A stretch of DNA of 64,000 bases from Microdochium bolleyi (GCA_001566295.1 KQ964285.1:1-64000); one strand, 5' to 3'; counted from the first letter of the stretch, positions 20,762-32,303 are shown. Made by a program: numbers and translations. The notes: a model not told the origin generated them from the sequence alone.

Positions 20762-21892
20762 ATGCCGCCCAGCCCCTCCGATGCCGAGGCGCCGACCATC
20801 CACCCAGCCCTCGCCGTCCGGCGCAGCGCGACCAAGGGCCGCATGGTCGTCGCCGCGTCTGCCATCGAGCCACGCACCACGCTCATGGTCGACCTGCCCT
20901 ACGCCCTCGTGCCCGCGCCGCGCGCCCACGACCCGCCCTTCAGCTTCTGCAGCCGCGACCGGTGCCACCGCCGGCTGCCACTTCCCAGCCAGACCGCAGT
21001 CACGTGCCCTCAGAGGTGTGCACCCGAGGTCGTGTGGTGCAGCCAGGACTGTCGCGCGCAAGACACTGCACGGCACCAGCCAGAGTGCGCGTGGCTACGC
21101 TCCGGGGGCTGCACTGTCCGGCAGAAGCACGGAGAGTTCGGCTTCGAGTTGCTGTGGTTGCTCGCAAAGATGTTCATCCGGAAGCACTGCGATGGATCCC
21201 TGACCACGACCACGGCCACGACCACGACTCGAGACGCAGATGCGGATGCGGATGCGGATGCGGACACGACGTCCCACTTCAACCACCGCGGCTGGGATTC
21301 TGTCTGGGATCTCGCAGGCTCGCCGGCGTCCTTCCCCGACCAGGATGTCCGCGGGTGGCGGGATCTGGCTCGCGCCCACCTCGTCGACAAGATCCCGGGC
21401 GTGGCTTGCACGCTCGACCAGGCAGTCGGGCTTGTCTGCCGGATCGAGACCAACTCATTTGGCCTGTACCCGGGCGTCACCGGCGAGTTCCCCATCACGC
21501 AACGCCAAGGTCGTGGTGAGTACTACGGCAGCGGCCTATACCCGACAGCTGCCATGTTTAACCACGCCTGCTGTCCCAATGTGAGTTGCCATCTCACGGT
21601 CGACCTGGGAGGCACATTTTGTGGATGACCACTGACTCCAGACGGCCAGGTCTCACATCGACTCGACGAGCACAACCGCCGCGTCTTCTCTGCTAACCGG
21701 AAGATCATGCCGGGCGAGGAGTGCTGCATCTCCTACTTTGACCTCGTCGACTTTCAGGATGCCGCGGTGAGGCGGCACGAGGTTCGGACCAAGTGGACGT
21801 TTGCCTGTGACTGCCAGCGATGCCAGGATGACGCCGACGAGAAATTGCCAGACTTCTTGTCAGGCTTGGGCTTGGACGTGGACAGTGACTGA
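20762..21892 (+). CDS. SET domain protein with MYND-like zinc finger (SMYD type)
   Basis: Probably a protein-lysine methyltransferase. Exons 20762-21580 and 21650-21892 (donor GTGAGT, acceptor GCCAG) give 353 aa. The order is split-SET N-part ('KGRMVVAASAIEPRTTLMVDLPYALV'), an MYND-like Cys/His cluster ('CSRDRCHRR...CPQRC...VVWCSQDCRAQDTARHQPEC'), a low-complexity insert of Thr and Asp-Ala repeats (nt 21197-21265), the SET core 'AAMFNHACCPNVSHRL' and 'GEECCISYFDL', and a post-SET Cys group 'FACDCQRCQDD'. The join at the intron recreates the conserved NHxCxPN stretch. The ATG at 20762 is chosen because upstream codons look non-coding. The protein is shorter at the C-terminus than many SMYD proteins. 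Confidence 0.85.
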
Positions 21893-22396
21893 GACATGGG
21901 CACACGAGGTGGCGTCAGAGCTCGAGAATGTCATGTTCCTTCTGCACCTCCAGTACACAACCCCAACATCACAAGGCGTTTCCGAATCACTTCATCGCCA
22001 CCATCTTCTGTCATGGATCAATTCCAACCACCGGAACGGACCATCTTGAGACAGGCTGTGACGAACATACTGTTTGCGGACCCTGCAGTGTAGCAAGTTT
22101 GCCGAGTCGGTCCTTGTGGCGTTCCTCACAGATTCACTTCGCGACATTGGTGTTCTCACACCTACCAATACCTGTTAAATTCATGTTGGGGGCGTCGGAA
22201 TGTACTGCCACAAATGCAAGTTTTATGTAACCACTTCAACTTCTTTTTCTGGTCTCTGATGCCCTTCCTCCCTCGTCCCATTGTTCTCGAGTTTCACCCC
22301 CGTACTCAGCTCCCAAGCGTTATGAATTACAGATGCCCGAGTCACTTCCCCAATCAACGCCGAGGGGTCCGTCGACTATGCTACTGTACATGGTCC
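21893..22396. other. Intergenic between convergent genes
   Basis: About 500 bp between the 3' ends of the SET gene and the receptor gene. There are no recognisable coding or structural features; it presumably contains both 3' untranslated regions. Confidence 0.45.
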
Positions 22397-24035
22397 CTAG
22401 TCGTACTGAACTACTACTGTCTGAGTAGTCAGGATGGCCTGCTCACTCGCATCGTCTTGGAGGTACCTCTCACGCCGCGCCCCTCCACGGGTGGTACCGC
22501 CCTCGAGGCTCGCCACGGCACTGACGGTTACAAGCGTCGTCTCGGCCACGATCCCCACTGGCCGACACTTCATATCTTCTAGCTCGTGCTCGTCTTTTCC
22601 GCCGCCGAATCTGCTGTAGTCGTGCGCCCGGCCAAGTCCAGATCCGTTGGTATTTTCACGGCTGACGCTACTGCACCCATGTCCGGTGCTACGGTAGTAT
22701 TGGCTCAAGTCGTTGGTGGTCCCGATGAGCTTGGGCGCGAAATGCTTGAAGAACTTGCGCAGGGTCGGCATCGACCCGCAGATGATGAAAAGGTTCGCCT
22801 CAACGAAACTGCGACAGTCACGGTGGCAGTGGTCAGTCTGCAGGGAGGATGTGATTTGTGCACTGCGAGGTGTACTCACCTCCAGATATTTGCGGGTGCG
22901 GCGTCCCATCGGACATCTTTCGCGTTGAGCAGAGCCGGGAGGACGCTGAGGCGTACGCCTGAAGTTGCTATTGTTCTGCACCACGTGTAAGACCACTGTG
23001 GGCATCATGGATTTGGTGTGAGTTGCAGACTACCTCCACTCTAGAATGAAGAGGACTTACACTGAGCCGATCGCGAAAATTATCACGGCGACGAGCTTCT
23101 GTCGCTTCCCCATCTGGAGGCCGAGGACCATGGGGATTGGCAGCAAAAAGATGACAATATCGGTCACAATGTTCTGTACTGCTGTCGCCATGTATAAGAT
23201 GCCCGTATCGACACACGACCCTGGCGTGAGAACATCCCATGACGCGCGCACTGGGTTACAGTGCACAAAGAGCATTGTTGTGATGATAGATATGAGAGTC
23301 GAGACGGCAGCGATTGAGATCCAGACCGCGGTGAGGAACCATTTCTCAGGGGAGAGCTGAAGGTAAAATGACAGCAGAGACAGTTTTGCAAAACCGCTGC
23401 CAAGCATGAACAGGCCGCCTGCCGCATATGATAGCTTGGACATCGCCGAATATCAGTTAGTTGTGTCGGACTGTGCAAACTCTCCAGGGGCTTGTGTTCG
23501 TCGTGCGTCGTGCGTACCGTCATTGCATAGACAAATCGCGTCAAGGGCTGCTCCCAGATGTGAACGCCCTTGGCTTTGATGTGTAAGGAATCTGCTGTTT
23601 AATTAGCAAAATGTGGACATGCATGTGCGACGTCAACTCACGACTTACGATTGCCTGCGTCGTGATTGACATGAACTATGAACTCGTCTCAGTTTATGTG
23701 CTGAGATACCAAGCTCGTTAATTGCGCATACCCACGCAGCAATCATAAAATTCTGTCAACGCGGTGAGTCAGTTTCCTGACTGGATCTCGAAAACACCAG
23801 ACATGAACATACCATCGTCGATACCGAACCCCGTAGACAGCACTACCTTGGTATATAGCCGTTGTCCCAGCGCCACTGCCGCCAGGGTTCCCGGGACGCC
23901 AAAGACCAGGCAATGCTCAATTGCAGACTGCTGCGGCGGGTTCGCTATGTTAACGATGTACCCTGGGGTAGCTGGGGCGATTGTGACTATCCCGTCCACG
24001 ATGAATGGAGGCCTGGCCGATGGGTCGCTTGACAT
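22397..24035 (-). CDS. PTH11-like integral membrane receptor (SAT4/rhodopsin-type), one-base anomaly
   Basis: A seven-helix fungal membrane protein of the PTH11-like group, thought to sense surface or nutrient signals. Proposed exons: 23813-24035, 23732-23752, 23642-23675, 23518-23591, 23061-23434, 22880-22975 and 22397-22808. Family motifs appear in order: 'VIDG'-like start, 'FGIDDG', 'NFMIAAW', 'MSITTQAIVS', 'LHIKAKGVHIWEQ', 'GSGFAKLSLLSFYLQLSPEKWF', 'CVDTGILYMATAVQNIVTD', 'SVTIATSGVRLSVLPALL', 'WDAAPANIW' and 'SFVEANLFIICGSMPTLRKFFKHFAPKLIG'. The exon lengths add to 1234 nt, one more than a multiple of three. The mismatch lies between exon 1 and the 21-nt second exon, near 23750, beside a short A/T homopolymer. 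Every other junction keeps frame. Either a base is in error, the exon choice there is wrong, or the gene is broken. An upstream ATG at 24107 is less likely. Confidence 0.72.
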
Positions 24036-25012
24036 GACGAAAGGATTGAGGAAGGTGCGCGGAATTTCTGCCTGGGTCTGAGTACCAGTGATCCGCACTT
24101 GATGCACACCAAACGCCCGGGAGCCTCTGGTATAAGAATCCTGAGCTCATCTGGGAGGGCAATAACGGTGCTTGTCTTGTGCAATAGTTCAAGTCTGGGC
24201 TGGCACCAAGGAGCTCGTGCCTTTTCCTTTGTTCGACACGTGTCCCGGTGAGTGGCGCCATTGACGCACCTAACCCGGGAACAGTGCGGACTGTGGGCTC
24301 GAAAGGATCTCGAGTTGGCTGTGATGCGACGAGCCAAGGATTTGGACCTGCATTGAGACCCCTGCTTTGCACGAAGCATGTCGCAGCCGCGATGTTTGCT
24401 TCAAGGATGAACAGTGCAGTCGGGAGTCCGGGGTAGTTGATCTGTTGGTTCTTTCACAACGCTATGTCGCCCGGCACTTATCGCATCAGTGGTGTACTAG
24501 ATGAGCTGAATATCTCTGCTATCTTAACACAACATCTATAGTCTGAGCTACCTCGGGCGTGTGCTTTCGAGTCTCTCGATTCGGACGACGCATGAGGGAA
24601 GGACAGGCCATGTTTCGTCTGTGATGCTTAGAGAGCAATGAATATAAGCCGCCAGAATCTGTGGTCTGTATCAATCCACAGAGAACAGTCTCCCTTACGA
24701 CACCCAACTGATTTCGTTGTCAATCACCTCTCGTTGGTAGTAGGACAGCACTTTCCGGCACATCGTTGCGGATGAAGAGATGCAGACTCCAAGCGAGGGT
24801 GCGCAACCATGTATGCAGCCAGCCCCAAGAACGAATCATTGAGAGATTGTGCTGATAATGAAAGTACACGACACTTTCGTTGTGATCCCCTAGGACTGTG
24901 ACGCTCGCGGCGGTGGCATAGGCATAGCAAGACGGTGTACAGCATCTGTCTCCTCTCCAGACGCGGTGGTGAGATCCGGGCTGCTCAATACCGGGTCGGC
25001 CATGTCTCATGC
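24036..25012. other. Intergenic, no feature seen
   Basis: Nearly 1 kb between the divergent receptor gene and the oxidase pseudogene. Only short frames with no family resemblance are present. It should contain the receptor promoter; no specific motif stands out. Confidence 0.45.
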
Positions 25013-26750
25013 ATGCCAAGCGAGCAGTGCACTGAGCTCGCCTCCGAGCCGACTCTTCAGGGCAAGGTATATATGCCCGACACTGCCGAGTATGACACTC
25101 GCCTTGGTGAATACTATTCGGCCAATGCCGCCCTCGCCCCTTCGTGCATGGTCCTGCCGATGACCACCGAGGACGTATCCCTGGTTGCAGCCACCATTCA
25201 CAAGAACAAGCGCCAGTTCGGCATGCGGACCGGTGGCCATTCTGCCTTTCCTGGCTCCAACAGCGTCGAAGGAGGCGTTACGGTGGACTTTGGTGAGTGC
25301 AGCGTGTCTTGATCCGCCGCAGGGCATCGCAGTGTTTCATACGAGGCTGGAATGCCGAAGCCAAGTATCACATGCCGACTCTGACTCTCGCTTTCCCTCG
25401 CACACTAAGCTATATGAACGTCACGACGTACAGTACCGGCGACGAGACGGCCGTCATTCAAGGTGGCTCGACGTGGGGCCAGGCCTACGCCACTCTTGAT
25501 CCCTTCGGTGTTACGGTCGCTGGTGGCAGGGCGTCTGTGGTCGGTGTTGGAGGGTTCATTACAGGCGGTGGCTACTCGTTTCACTCTTCTGCTGTGGGGT
25601 TCGCTTGCGACACTGTCCGCAACTTTGAGATTGTGTTAGCGAACGGCACCGTGGTCAACGCGAACGCAAACGAGAATTCGGACCTGTGGCTGCTCAGAAG
25701 GGAGGGTCGGGCAACTTTGGTTTCGTCACCAGCATCGACATCGGTGTGTACCCCCATTAGTGTCGTCTAGAAGGAGAAGGAGGAAGTTCTAACCGTGTAA
25801 ACAGACGTTCAGGTGACCAACAAGCTGTGGGCCGGCTTCATTGCCTATCAGTCTGCGGAGCTGCCCCAGGTCTACCAGACCTATGTCGACTTTGTCAACA
25901 ACATGGACTCGGTAAGTGAACCAGACCTCGAGGCCAAAAGCAGAATTGTCACTTACCAAGCACTTTGTAAACCAGGATCCTGACAGCCAGGCTCTGCTTG
26001 GGATGGTCGCCAACGAGTCTCCCGTAATCCAGCACTCTGCTCTCGTCTCGAACAGCCGCGGGACGGGTCAATCGACCTGCCTTTGACGGGTTCCTCAATG
26101 TCCCCAACGCACAGAACAGCGTCTTCTCCGACACCATTAACAATATCGTTCCCATTTTCACTGGGCCCACTCCTCTTGGTCTCTTGTAAGTCGCGCGTTG
26201 ATGGTTTCTCTTCACACACCCACTCATCAGGCCTCCGAATCACAGCTCCAACTGGATCGTCGAGATGTACTCGAGTGATGTCCGCGTCATAACTTTCATT
26301 GACGAGGCTCTCGCCCGCGCGGCTGCTAAGATGCGGGACGCTGCTCCCAGCTCCGTCTTTCAGGTACTCCTCGAGCTGCAGCCCGTCACGCCTTCGATTG
26401 TATGCCGCGGGGCTGCTAACGGCGGCGACATCCTCGGTCTCGAGTCTGTTATCGCCGACGGGCATGCGGTCATGTTCCTGATTGCTCTAACTGTCGACAC
26501 CGCCGAGCACCAGGACATTATCTTGCCGCTAACACTCGAGTTCCGCGACGAGATGAATGCCTACGCCAATACGTCAGGCTTGAACAAGAATGGGAAGTAT
26601 GCGCCGTACGCCTTTGCCGGCCAGGACCCGCTCGCGCACTATGGCGCTGAGAACATTGCGCTCATGCAAGCCGTTTCCCGTCGGTATGACCCCACGGCCG
26701 ACTTCCAGATCCTGCGCCGCTCGGGGTTCAAGATCCCAGGTCTTGCTTAG
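25013..26750 (+). pseudogene. FAD-linked oxidase (berberine-bridge type), frameshifted
   Basis: A relic or damaged copy of a vanillyl-alcohol-oxidase-fold flavoenzyme. 'FGMRTGGHSAFPGSNSVEGGVTVDF' contains the His of the usual covalent FAD site. 'VIQGGSTWGQAYATLDPFGVTVAGGRASVVGVGGFITGGGYSF' is the FAD-binding loop and 'CDTVRNFEIVLANGTVV' follows. At 25681-25700 the frame breaks: 'SDLWL' is in one frame, 'QKGGSGNFGFVTSID' in the next, as if one G were lost. A second break lies at about 26060-26080, between 'ALVSNSRG' and 'RPAFDGFLNVPNAQNS'. The first intron (donor GTGAGT at 25293) has no acceptor that restores frame to 'YMNVTTYSTGDE' directly. Other introns (25918 donor, 26187 donor) join cleanly, and the C-terminus 'YDPTADFQILRRSGFKIPG' is intact. 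At least two lesions make a functional product unlikely. The start at 25013 is tentative. Confidence 0.8.
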
Positions 26751-27336
26751 GTGGACATGTTGTCTGGGCGTGGGCGCGGTACGCCAGGATGGTGTACTCA
26801 TAAGCTGTACACATCCTGACGGAGCCGTAGAAATAGACCCGATCACAAGAGAGATATGCCGGTGACGCATGTTTTGCGGAGGCCGGCAATAAATCCGAAC
26901 TTCTGCCCAATGCCGGTGCGCAGTTCCACCTTTGTTCCGCGGATTGGCACGCGTCAAACCTTCAACGGGCGCGCGTGCCAAGAGCAACCAAAAGTCTATG
27001 TCGTCATTGTCCGGGGCAGCCGTCCCGTGGCCGGGGTCCTCGCTGCCGCCCTTGCAGCCCGCCCCGAGCTTTCTGGCACGCCGGTACCCCGTCGAAAAAC
27101 ATACCCGTCCAGCACTCGGGCCTCGGCGTCGCTGCAAGTGCGAGATCGTCTTGGCCGTGCTCACGGCCGACGTGTGATGACGATGTGCAGGCCTGCCGGG
27201 TCAGGCGGAGATGGCTGATCATCACGTATAAAGAGCTTGACTTCGGGCAACGCAATTACTTAAGGTACACAAACACACCATCAGAGTCTGAATTGCAGTC
27301 GCACGTCTCTCAGCAACACGCATCCGTCCCATCACG
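26751..27336. other. Intergenic, no feature seen
   Basis: About 590 bp between the oxidase pseudogene and the lipocalin-like gene. Open frames here are GC-rich shadows without domains. 'cgtataaaga' near 27226 could be the TATA region of the downstream gene, about 110 bp before its ATG. Confidence 0.45.
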
Positions 27337-28068
27337 ATGCATTTCCCGCTCCTTGTCGCCGGCATCGTCGCCTCGGCCTCGGCCGCCTGCGCCTCGAATG
27401 TCGTCCCGTCGCTTTGGGACGGTGAGTGCTACTACCCGACGGCCGACATTGGCTTCGACCTCGACAGCTACCTTGGCGGCCGCTGGTTCCAGGTCGCCGG
27501 CACAATCGCCCCGTTCACGGCAAACTGCAAGTGCATTTTTGCCCAGTACTCGCTCGACAACGACGGCAATGTCGCCGTCAACAACACATGCGAAGCCGCC
27601 GGCCGCGCCGTAAACATCCTCGGCACCGCCAAGCCCGCCAACTCGACGTACGGGGCCAGCGGTGTCCTCAGAGTCCAGTTCCCCGGGTCTCCGCCGCCAG
27701 AGTGCCCCGGCCCCAACTACATTGTCCAGGGTGAGTTGTTGCGGATTATGCTGTTTTTCATTGGCTTACTGCAGCCCATGTCTGCGCGGATGTATGGCTG
27801 ACACCCTGATGCCACAGACTACACGGGCGAAATCGCCATCGTCCAGGCGTCCAATTTTTCCACCCTCTTCGTGCTTAGCCGCAAGCAGCACCTCGAGGAG
27901 GCAGTGCTCGATGTACGTCAATTATCCAGCCAACGCACAAATTTTGCCGCGGAACCGCGAAACTGACCACGTGAATCGACACAGGCATGGATTGAGCGCG
28001 CTGGTAGACTCGGCTCGAATCTGGACAAGGTCGTCAAGACGGACCAGTCTGACTGTGCCTTTGTTTAG
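27337..28068 (+). CDS. Secreted lipocalin-like protein
   Basis: A small secreted calycin-fold protein, expected to bind a hydrophobic ligand. Exons 27337-27730, 27818-27912 and 27985-28068 give 190 aa, with standard junctions (GTGAGT/CACAG, GTACGT/CACAG). 'MHFPLLVAGIVASASAA' is a clear signal peptide. The lipocalin signature 'YLGGRWFQVAGT' (Gly-x-Trp at about residues 48-50) is followed by beta-strand-like segments 'CKCIFAQYSLDNDGNVAVNNTCEAAG', 'GVLRVQFPGSPPPECPGPNYIVQ', 'YTGEIAIVQASNFSTLFVLSRKQHLEE' and a C-terminal helix ending 'DQSDCAFV'. Several Cys suggest disulfides. The pattern resembles bacterial Blc/apolipoprotein-D-type lipocalins. The ligand is unknown. Confidence 0.85.
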
Positions 28069-30362
28069 TCACAAGATTGGGCATCGCAGGACGAGCGACA
28101 ATGACACTTTCCATCTTGATGACCATGGATTGATTCCGGGTACTGGAGGAACATGCTTCGACTCACAGTGGGAGCGTGCCTGACGAGCAAAATGCGTCTG
28201 GCCGCTTATGGCCAACGTCTTCTGCTGAGCATGTCCAAGTCGCGTGGAGTCGTATTCTTCAGTTGGCCGGAACTGTAGATATTCTTGGAACATACATGAA
28301 TGAAACTCATGACTAAACTCGGCAGATAGACAAGCTACCAAGCATTGCGCAACGACTCCTACGCAACACACACCTGAAATGGCGAAATGGTCTCCATTGC
28401 GACATACTACTTTGCTTTGATGTCGCGCAGTCGCATGACTGTCTGTCCGTGAGCTACCCGGATCCTTGGCCGCTGGACACGCAATACACGATAGGCTTGA
28501 GACTCGGCCGTTGTTGCTCCAGGCCCGCTGTGCTGCCCATGATGAAGGCAACATCGTCCGAAGCAGCGATTATGTGGATGGCATGCAGCCATAGGCATTA
28601 CCGATCTGATTCAGGCAGGGCACCATAGTCCTGTCTCGTGGCAGTCGCGAGGCGCATTCGTGCTTTGAACAAGGCGAGTGCAGCAGTGCAGCAGTGCAGC
28701 CTGTTGATGCTGTCAACTGTGGTGCTGCCGAGAGAAACATGTTTGTTTCCAGTCTCCGCGGTGCCCAGCAAGGCGCCAAATGAGGCCAGCAGGAACTGTC
28801 TGTGAAGAACTCGCAATGTGTCAATCAGAACATGGCCATGACGCGGGTGTCTTTGCATTGTCAGTATTATGACTTTTCAACGAAGTGAAGAGTGCTAAGC
28901 AGCTTGGGCGGGCACGGACGCCTGATGAACGGTTGAGTGAATCTACACATCGCCAGTTGGGAGCCGGTCTACCCGCGTGCCCTCGGCAGTAAGAACCCCA
29001 CGAGCCACCAAGTCATCGGGTCGATGATGTTTCACGCCGGGGTTGGGATCGAGCTTTCGAGCAGACCGCGTCTGCATGCCAACATACCGCGGTTTTTGTC
29101 TCCGATCGCGCAGCGCGGGAATCAATCTGTTGCAGAATACGATGTTTCTGCGTGCCAAGGCACAAGGAATCATACTGGCCCTTGCAACCTTGATTTATTC
29201 ATTGTCGATGCAAATCTGCCGGCAATGGTCGAATCGATAGCTTTGTGATAGTGCTTGGTACCAACTGTAGTGGATTTCCTCCTCATCTCGCAACATGGGG
29301 CTGTACTGTGCCTCGGAACCTCCTGGATCTCCTGAAGCTGTAAGCCTCACGACACAAGCCGATCCGATCCGACTGCATCCTTGCCACGATCGCAGCACGT
29401 TCCTGAATGTCGGTAGCACATGCAATACCAGCTCGCCGTCCCAGTGCAACCCTGGATCGCCAAGGCGCTTGGCCCAGCGCCACACAGCAGGGCCTTGCAA
29501 CGGTTCCTGGCCATTTGCAGCCAATCATGAGATGCACTGGTGTTGAGCTGTGCGCTCCTGCGGACGCCGGCGGACACGGGCCAGCCCCAGTCCCATTGTC
29601 GAGCTCCGCCCCCAGAAAAGCGATCAGCAGCTTGGACGAAGGGCTGCCGTCGTGGGCGTCCCTCCCACCGGATCGCGCGGTCTCCCAAGAGCAGGGCGTT
29701 GGCTGTGGGTTGAAACGAGTGGCATCACTGCCTTGTTGTTGATTGGAGTGACTTTTCACAACATGATTCAATGCGTTGCTGCTCCTCCAAACCCGTGCTT
29801 CAGGGAATCGAAGTTCGCAATGCGAGGTCGTCCTAAGGATGACACTCGGTGCCTGGACAGGGCGACACGACCAGGTCACCCACGTGCCTCTGCCAAGACG
29901 GGCAGCACGTTGTGTGCTGATAACGCGCGATTGGCCCGCTGCTGGTCTTCTTCATCTCCTTTGTGCCTCAATGCATCCGGGACCCCGGCATCCCCCAGGA
30001 CTGGTTGATTGGCGCCAGCCTGCCAAGACCAAACTCACCTTCCAACAGGGGCAAGGCGGCGACGGTCGTCGGTGATTGTCTTGTGCCTCCAGCACACATC
30101 TCAGCCTGCGGACTGGCCGTCGCACCCAAGGTGGATGTCCATCTTGGCTGACATCCCGGCTCCAGATACGCTGCATCCTCGCATCTCGGTAGGCGATGTA
30201 TTCTAGATAAATTCCTGGCGATCCGCACTCTCGGATCCTGCCGGCTCTTGGTCTTGCTCTCGTTGTCCGACAGGCGTGATCCTCTGCCCTCGACATCGAC
30301 ACCAGCCAAAGACAGCGTTCCACTCTTTCACCTGTCTTTCTTCACTCGTTCCTGCCCTCAAG
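28069..30362. other. Gene-poor stretch, 2.3 kb
   Basis: No supported gene. The longest frames (28069-28554 and 29283-29879, both minus) lack domains, splice logic or typical composition. A short run of 'cagtgcagcagtgcagc' type lies near 28677-28700. The last few hundred bases, with pyrimidine-rich sequence at 30320-30360, form the promoter and leader of the 5'-nucleotidase. Confidence 0.5.
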
Positions 30363-32303
30363 ATGCTGTACAACGTTGCGACCACCGCCGTGGCTGCCCT
30401 GGCCGTCGCGGCGGGCGTCGCCTCGGCCGAGCCCCTCAAGGTATACGCAGACTCGCTGCAAAGCGTCCGTACCTCGAAGCGCGCCGTCGCCGAGGGCGAG
30501 TCGATTGCCTTCATTCACACCAATGACGTCCATGCGCATCTCGACGAGTTCTCCTCGTCGGGCACCGACTGCACGCGGCCGGAGCGCGGGTGCTTTGGTG
30601 GTGCTGCCAGGATAAAGCATGCCATAGATACGCTTCGCCCCCAGCAAGCCCACAGCCTGCTCCTCAACGCCGGCGACGAGTTCCAAGGCACCCTCTTCTA
30701 CTCCTTCTACAAGGGCGAGAAGATTGCCGAGACGCTCAACATCCTCAACTACGACGCCATGACCCTCGGCAACCATGAATTTGATGGTGGCGCCGACGAG
30801 CTGGGGGCATTCGTTGCCAATCTTACATTCCCCGTCATCAGCGCCAACATCGTCACGACCCAGCCGCAGCTCAAGGCCAAGATCGAGCCCTACCACATCT
30901 ACGAGGACCTCGGCGTCGCCGTCATCGGCTGCACCACTGAGACGACCGCCAGCATCTCCAACCCGGGCGCTGGCACGCAGTTCACCGATGTCGTGGCTTC
31001 GGTCCAGCGCGCCATTGACGAGATCAAGGCCACGACCAACATCAAGCGCATCGTCGCCCTCACCCACATTGGCTACACCGAGGACCAGCGCCTCGCCCGC
31101 GAGACCCGCGGCCTGTCCCTCATCATGGGCGGCCACTCGCACACCAAGCTTGGCAACCTCGACCCGGCGACCTCCGAGGGTGCGTACCCGACCATCGCCC
31201 AGGATGCTGCGGGCAACGATGTCTTCATTGTCACCGCTTGGCGCTGGGGCGAGTACCTTGGTTTCATTGATGTCGTCTTTGACGCCGAGGGCCGCGCCGT
31301 GTCCTACGAGGGTGGCCCCATCCACCTCGACAACTCGACGGCAATGGACCCCCAGCTCAACGCGACCGTCAAGGAGTGGCGCAAGCCCTTTGAGAAGTTC
31401 GCGGCCGAGGTCATCGGCTCCACCGAGACGGAGCTCGTCCAGTCGACCTGCCAGACCGAGGAGTGCACGCTCGGCAACGTCATGTGCGACGCTATCGAGA
31501 CGTACCGTGCCAACACGGCCGACTTTGCCATCATCAACGCCGGCGGCATCCGCGCGACGATTGACGTCGGCGACATCACGCGTGGCGAGGTGTTGACGTC
31601 GTTCCCCTTTGGCAACGCCATCACCGAAATCCCCATGTCGGGCGCCGACGTGCTGCGGCTCCTCGAGGGCGCCGTGTCGCGGCAGTCGCAATTCAACAAC
31701 GCCCCTGTCACCTCGGGCTTCCAGATCTCGAGCAACCTCAAGGTGCAGTACAACCCGGCCCAGCCCGTCGGCAGCCGCCTCGTGCGGGCGCTGATCAAGG
31801 GCGTCGCGGTCGACCCGGCAGCGACGTACACGGTGGCGACGCTCGACTTCCTGGCGGGCGGTGGCGACAACATCTTCCCCAAGACCCAGGGCACGATCGT
31901 GCTGGACCTGCAGGCGGATGTGCTCACGCGATACGTCCAGGCCAAGTCGCCTCTCAGGCCAGTCCTCGAGGGCCGCATCGAGAAGGTGGCCGAGATCCCC
32001 GGTGGTGGCAACGGCGGTGGCAGCAGCAGCACGGCCAGCAGCGGCACTGTCTCGAGCACCGCATCGAGCACCACGTCAGCCTCGGCATCCGCTTCTGGTA
32101 CTGCCTCTGGTACTGCCTCTGCATCTGTGACCTCTTCGGCGTCGAGCACGCTGGTGACGTCGGTGTCGAGCTCTGGCACGGCATCTGCCTCGGGCACCGC
32201 GTCTGCCTCGGCGACTGTGTCTGTGCCAGTTTACCCGACGGCGTACCCGACCAAGACGCGCGGCTGCAGGCGCCGCCGGGCCGTGCCCACTGCTGCCAAC
32301 TAA
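30363..32303 (+). CDS. Secreted 5'-nucleotidase / UshA-type metallophosphoesterase
   Basis: Hydrolyses nucleoside monophosphates or related phosphate esters outside the cell. Intronless, 646 aa. Signal peptide 'MLYNVATTAVAALAVAAGVASA'. Metal-binding motifs of the calcineurin-like domain appear in order: 'FIHTNDVHAH' (Asp55, His57), 'LLNAGDEFQG', 'MTLGNHEFDGG', 'ALTHIGY' and 'IMGGHSHT'. The C-terminal nucleotide-binding domain has 'INAGGIRATIDVGDITRGEV', 'FPFGNAITEIPMSGADVLRLLE' and 'LDFLAGGGDNI'. A Ser/Thr/Ala-rich tail of about 80 residues, likely O-glycosylated, ends in basic 'RGCRRRRAVPTAAN', not in a hydrophobic GPI signal. The start at 30363 is preferred over an upstream in-frame ATG (30276) because it begins the signal peptide. 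It could also be a 2',3'-cyclic phosphodiesterase. Confidence 0.93.
   Translation: MLYNVATTAVAALAVAAGVASAEPLKVYADSLQSVRTSKRAVAEGESIAFIHTNDVHAHLDEFSSSGTDCTRPERGCFGGAARIKHAIDTLRPQQAHSLLLNAGDEFQGTLFYSFYKGEKIAETLNILNYDAMTLGNHEFDGGADELGAFVANLTFPVISANIVTTQPQLKAKIEPYHIYEDLGVAVIGCTTETTASISNPGAGTQFTDVVASVQRAIDEIKATTNIKRIVALTHIGYTEDQRLARETRGLSLIMGGHSHTKLGNLDPATSEGAYPTIAQDAAGNDVFIVTAWRWGEYLGFIDVVFDAEGRAVSYEGGPIHLDNSTAMDPQLNATVKEWRKPFEKFAAEVIGSTETELVQSTCQTEECTLGNVMCDAIETYRANTADFAIINAGGIRATIDVGDITRGEVLTSFPFGNAITEIPMSGADVLRLLEGAVSRQSQFNNAPVTSGFQISSNLKVQYNPAQPVGSRLVRALIKGVAVDPAATYTVATLDFLAGGGDNIFPKTQGTIVLDLQADVLTRYVQAKSPLRPVLEGRIEKVAEIPGGGNGGGSSSTASSGTVSSTASSTTSASASASGTASGTASASVTSSASSTLVTSVSSSGTASASGTASASATVSVPVYPTAYPTKTRGCRRRRAVPTAAN

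Noticed and set aside
29283..29879. 198-codon minus-strand frame
   Set aside because: Biased composition, no recognised motif, overlapping frames on both strands.
30342..31691. 449-codon minus-strand frame
   Set aside because: Antisense shadow of the 5'-nucleotidase; composition is a mirror of its codons and no family is recognisable.
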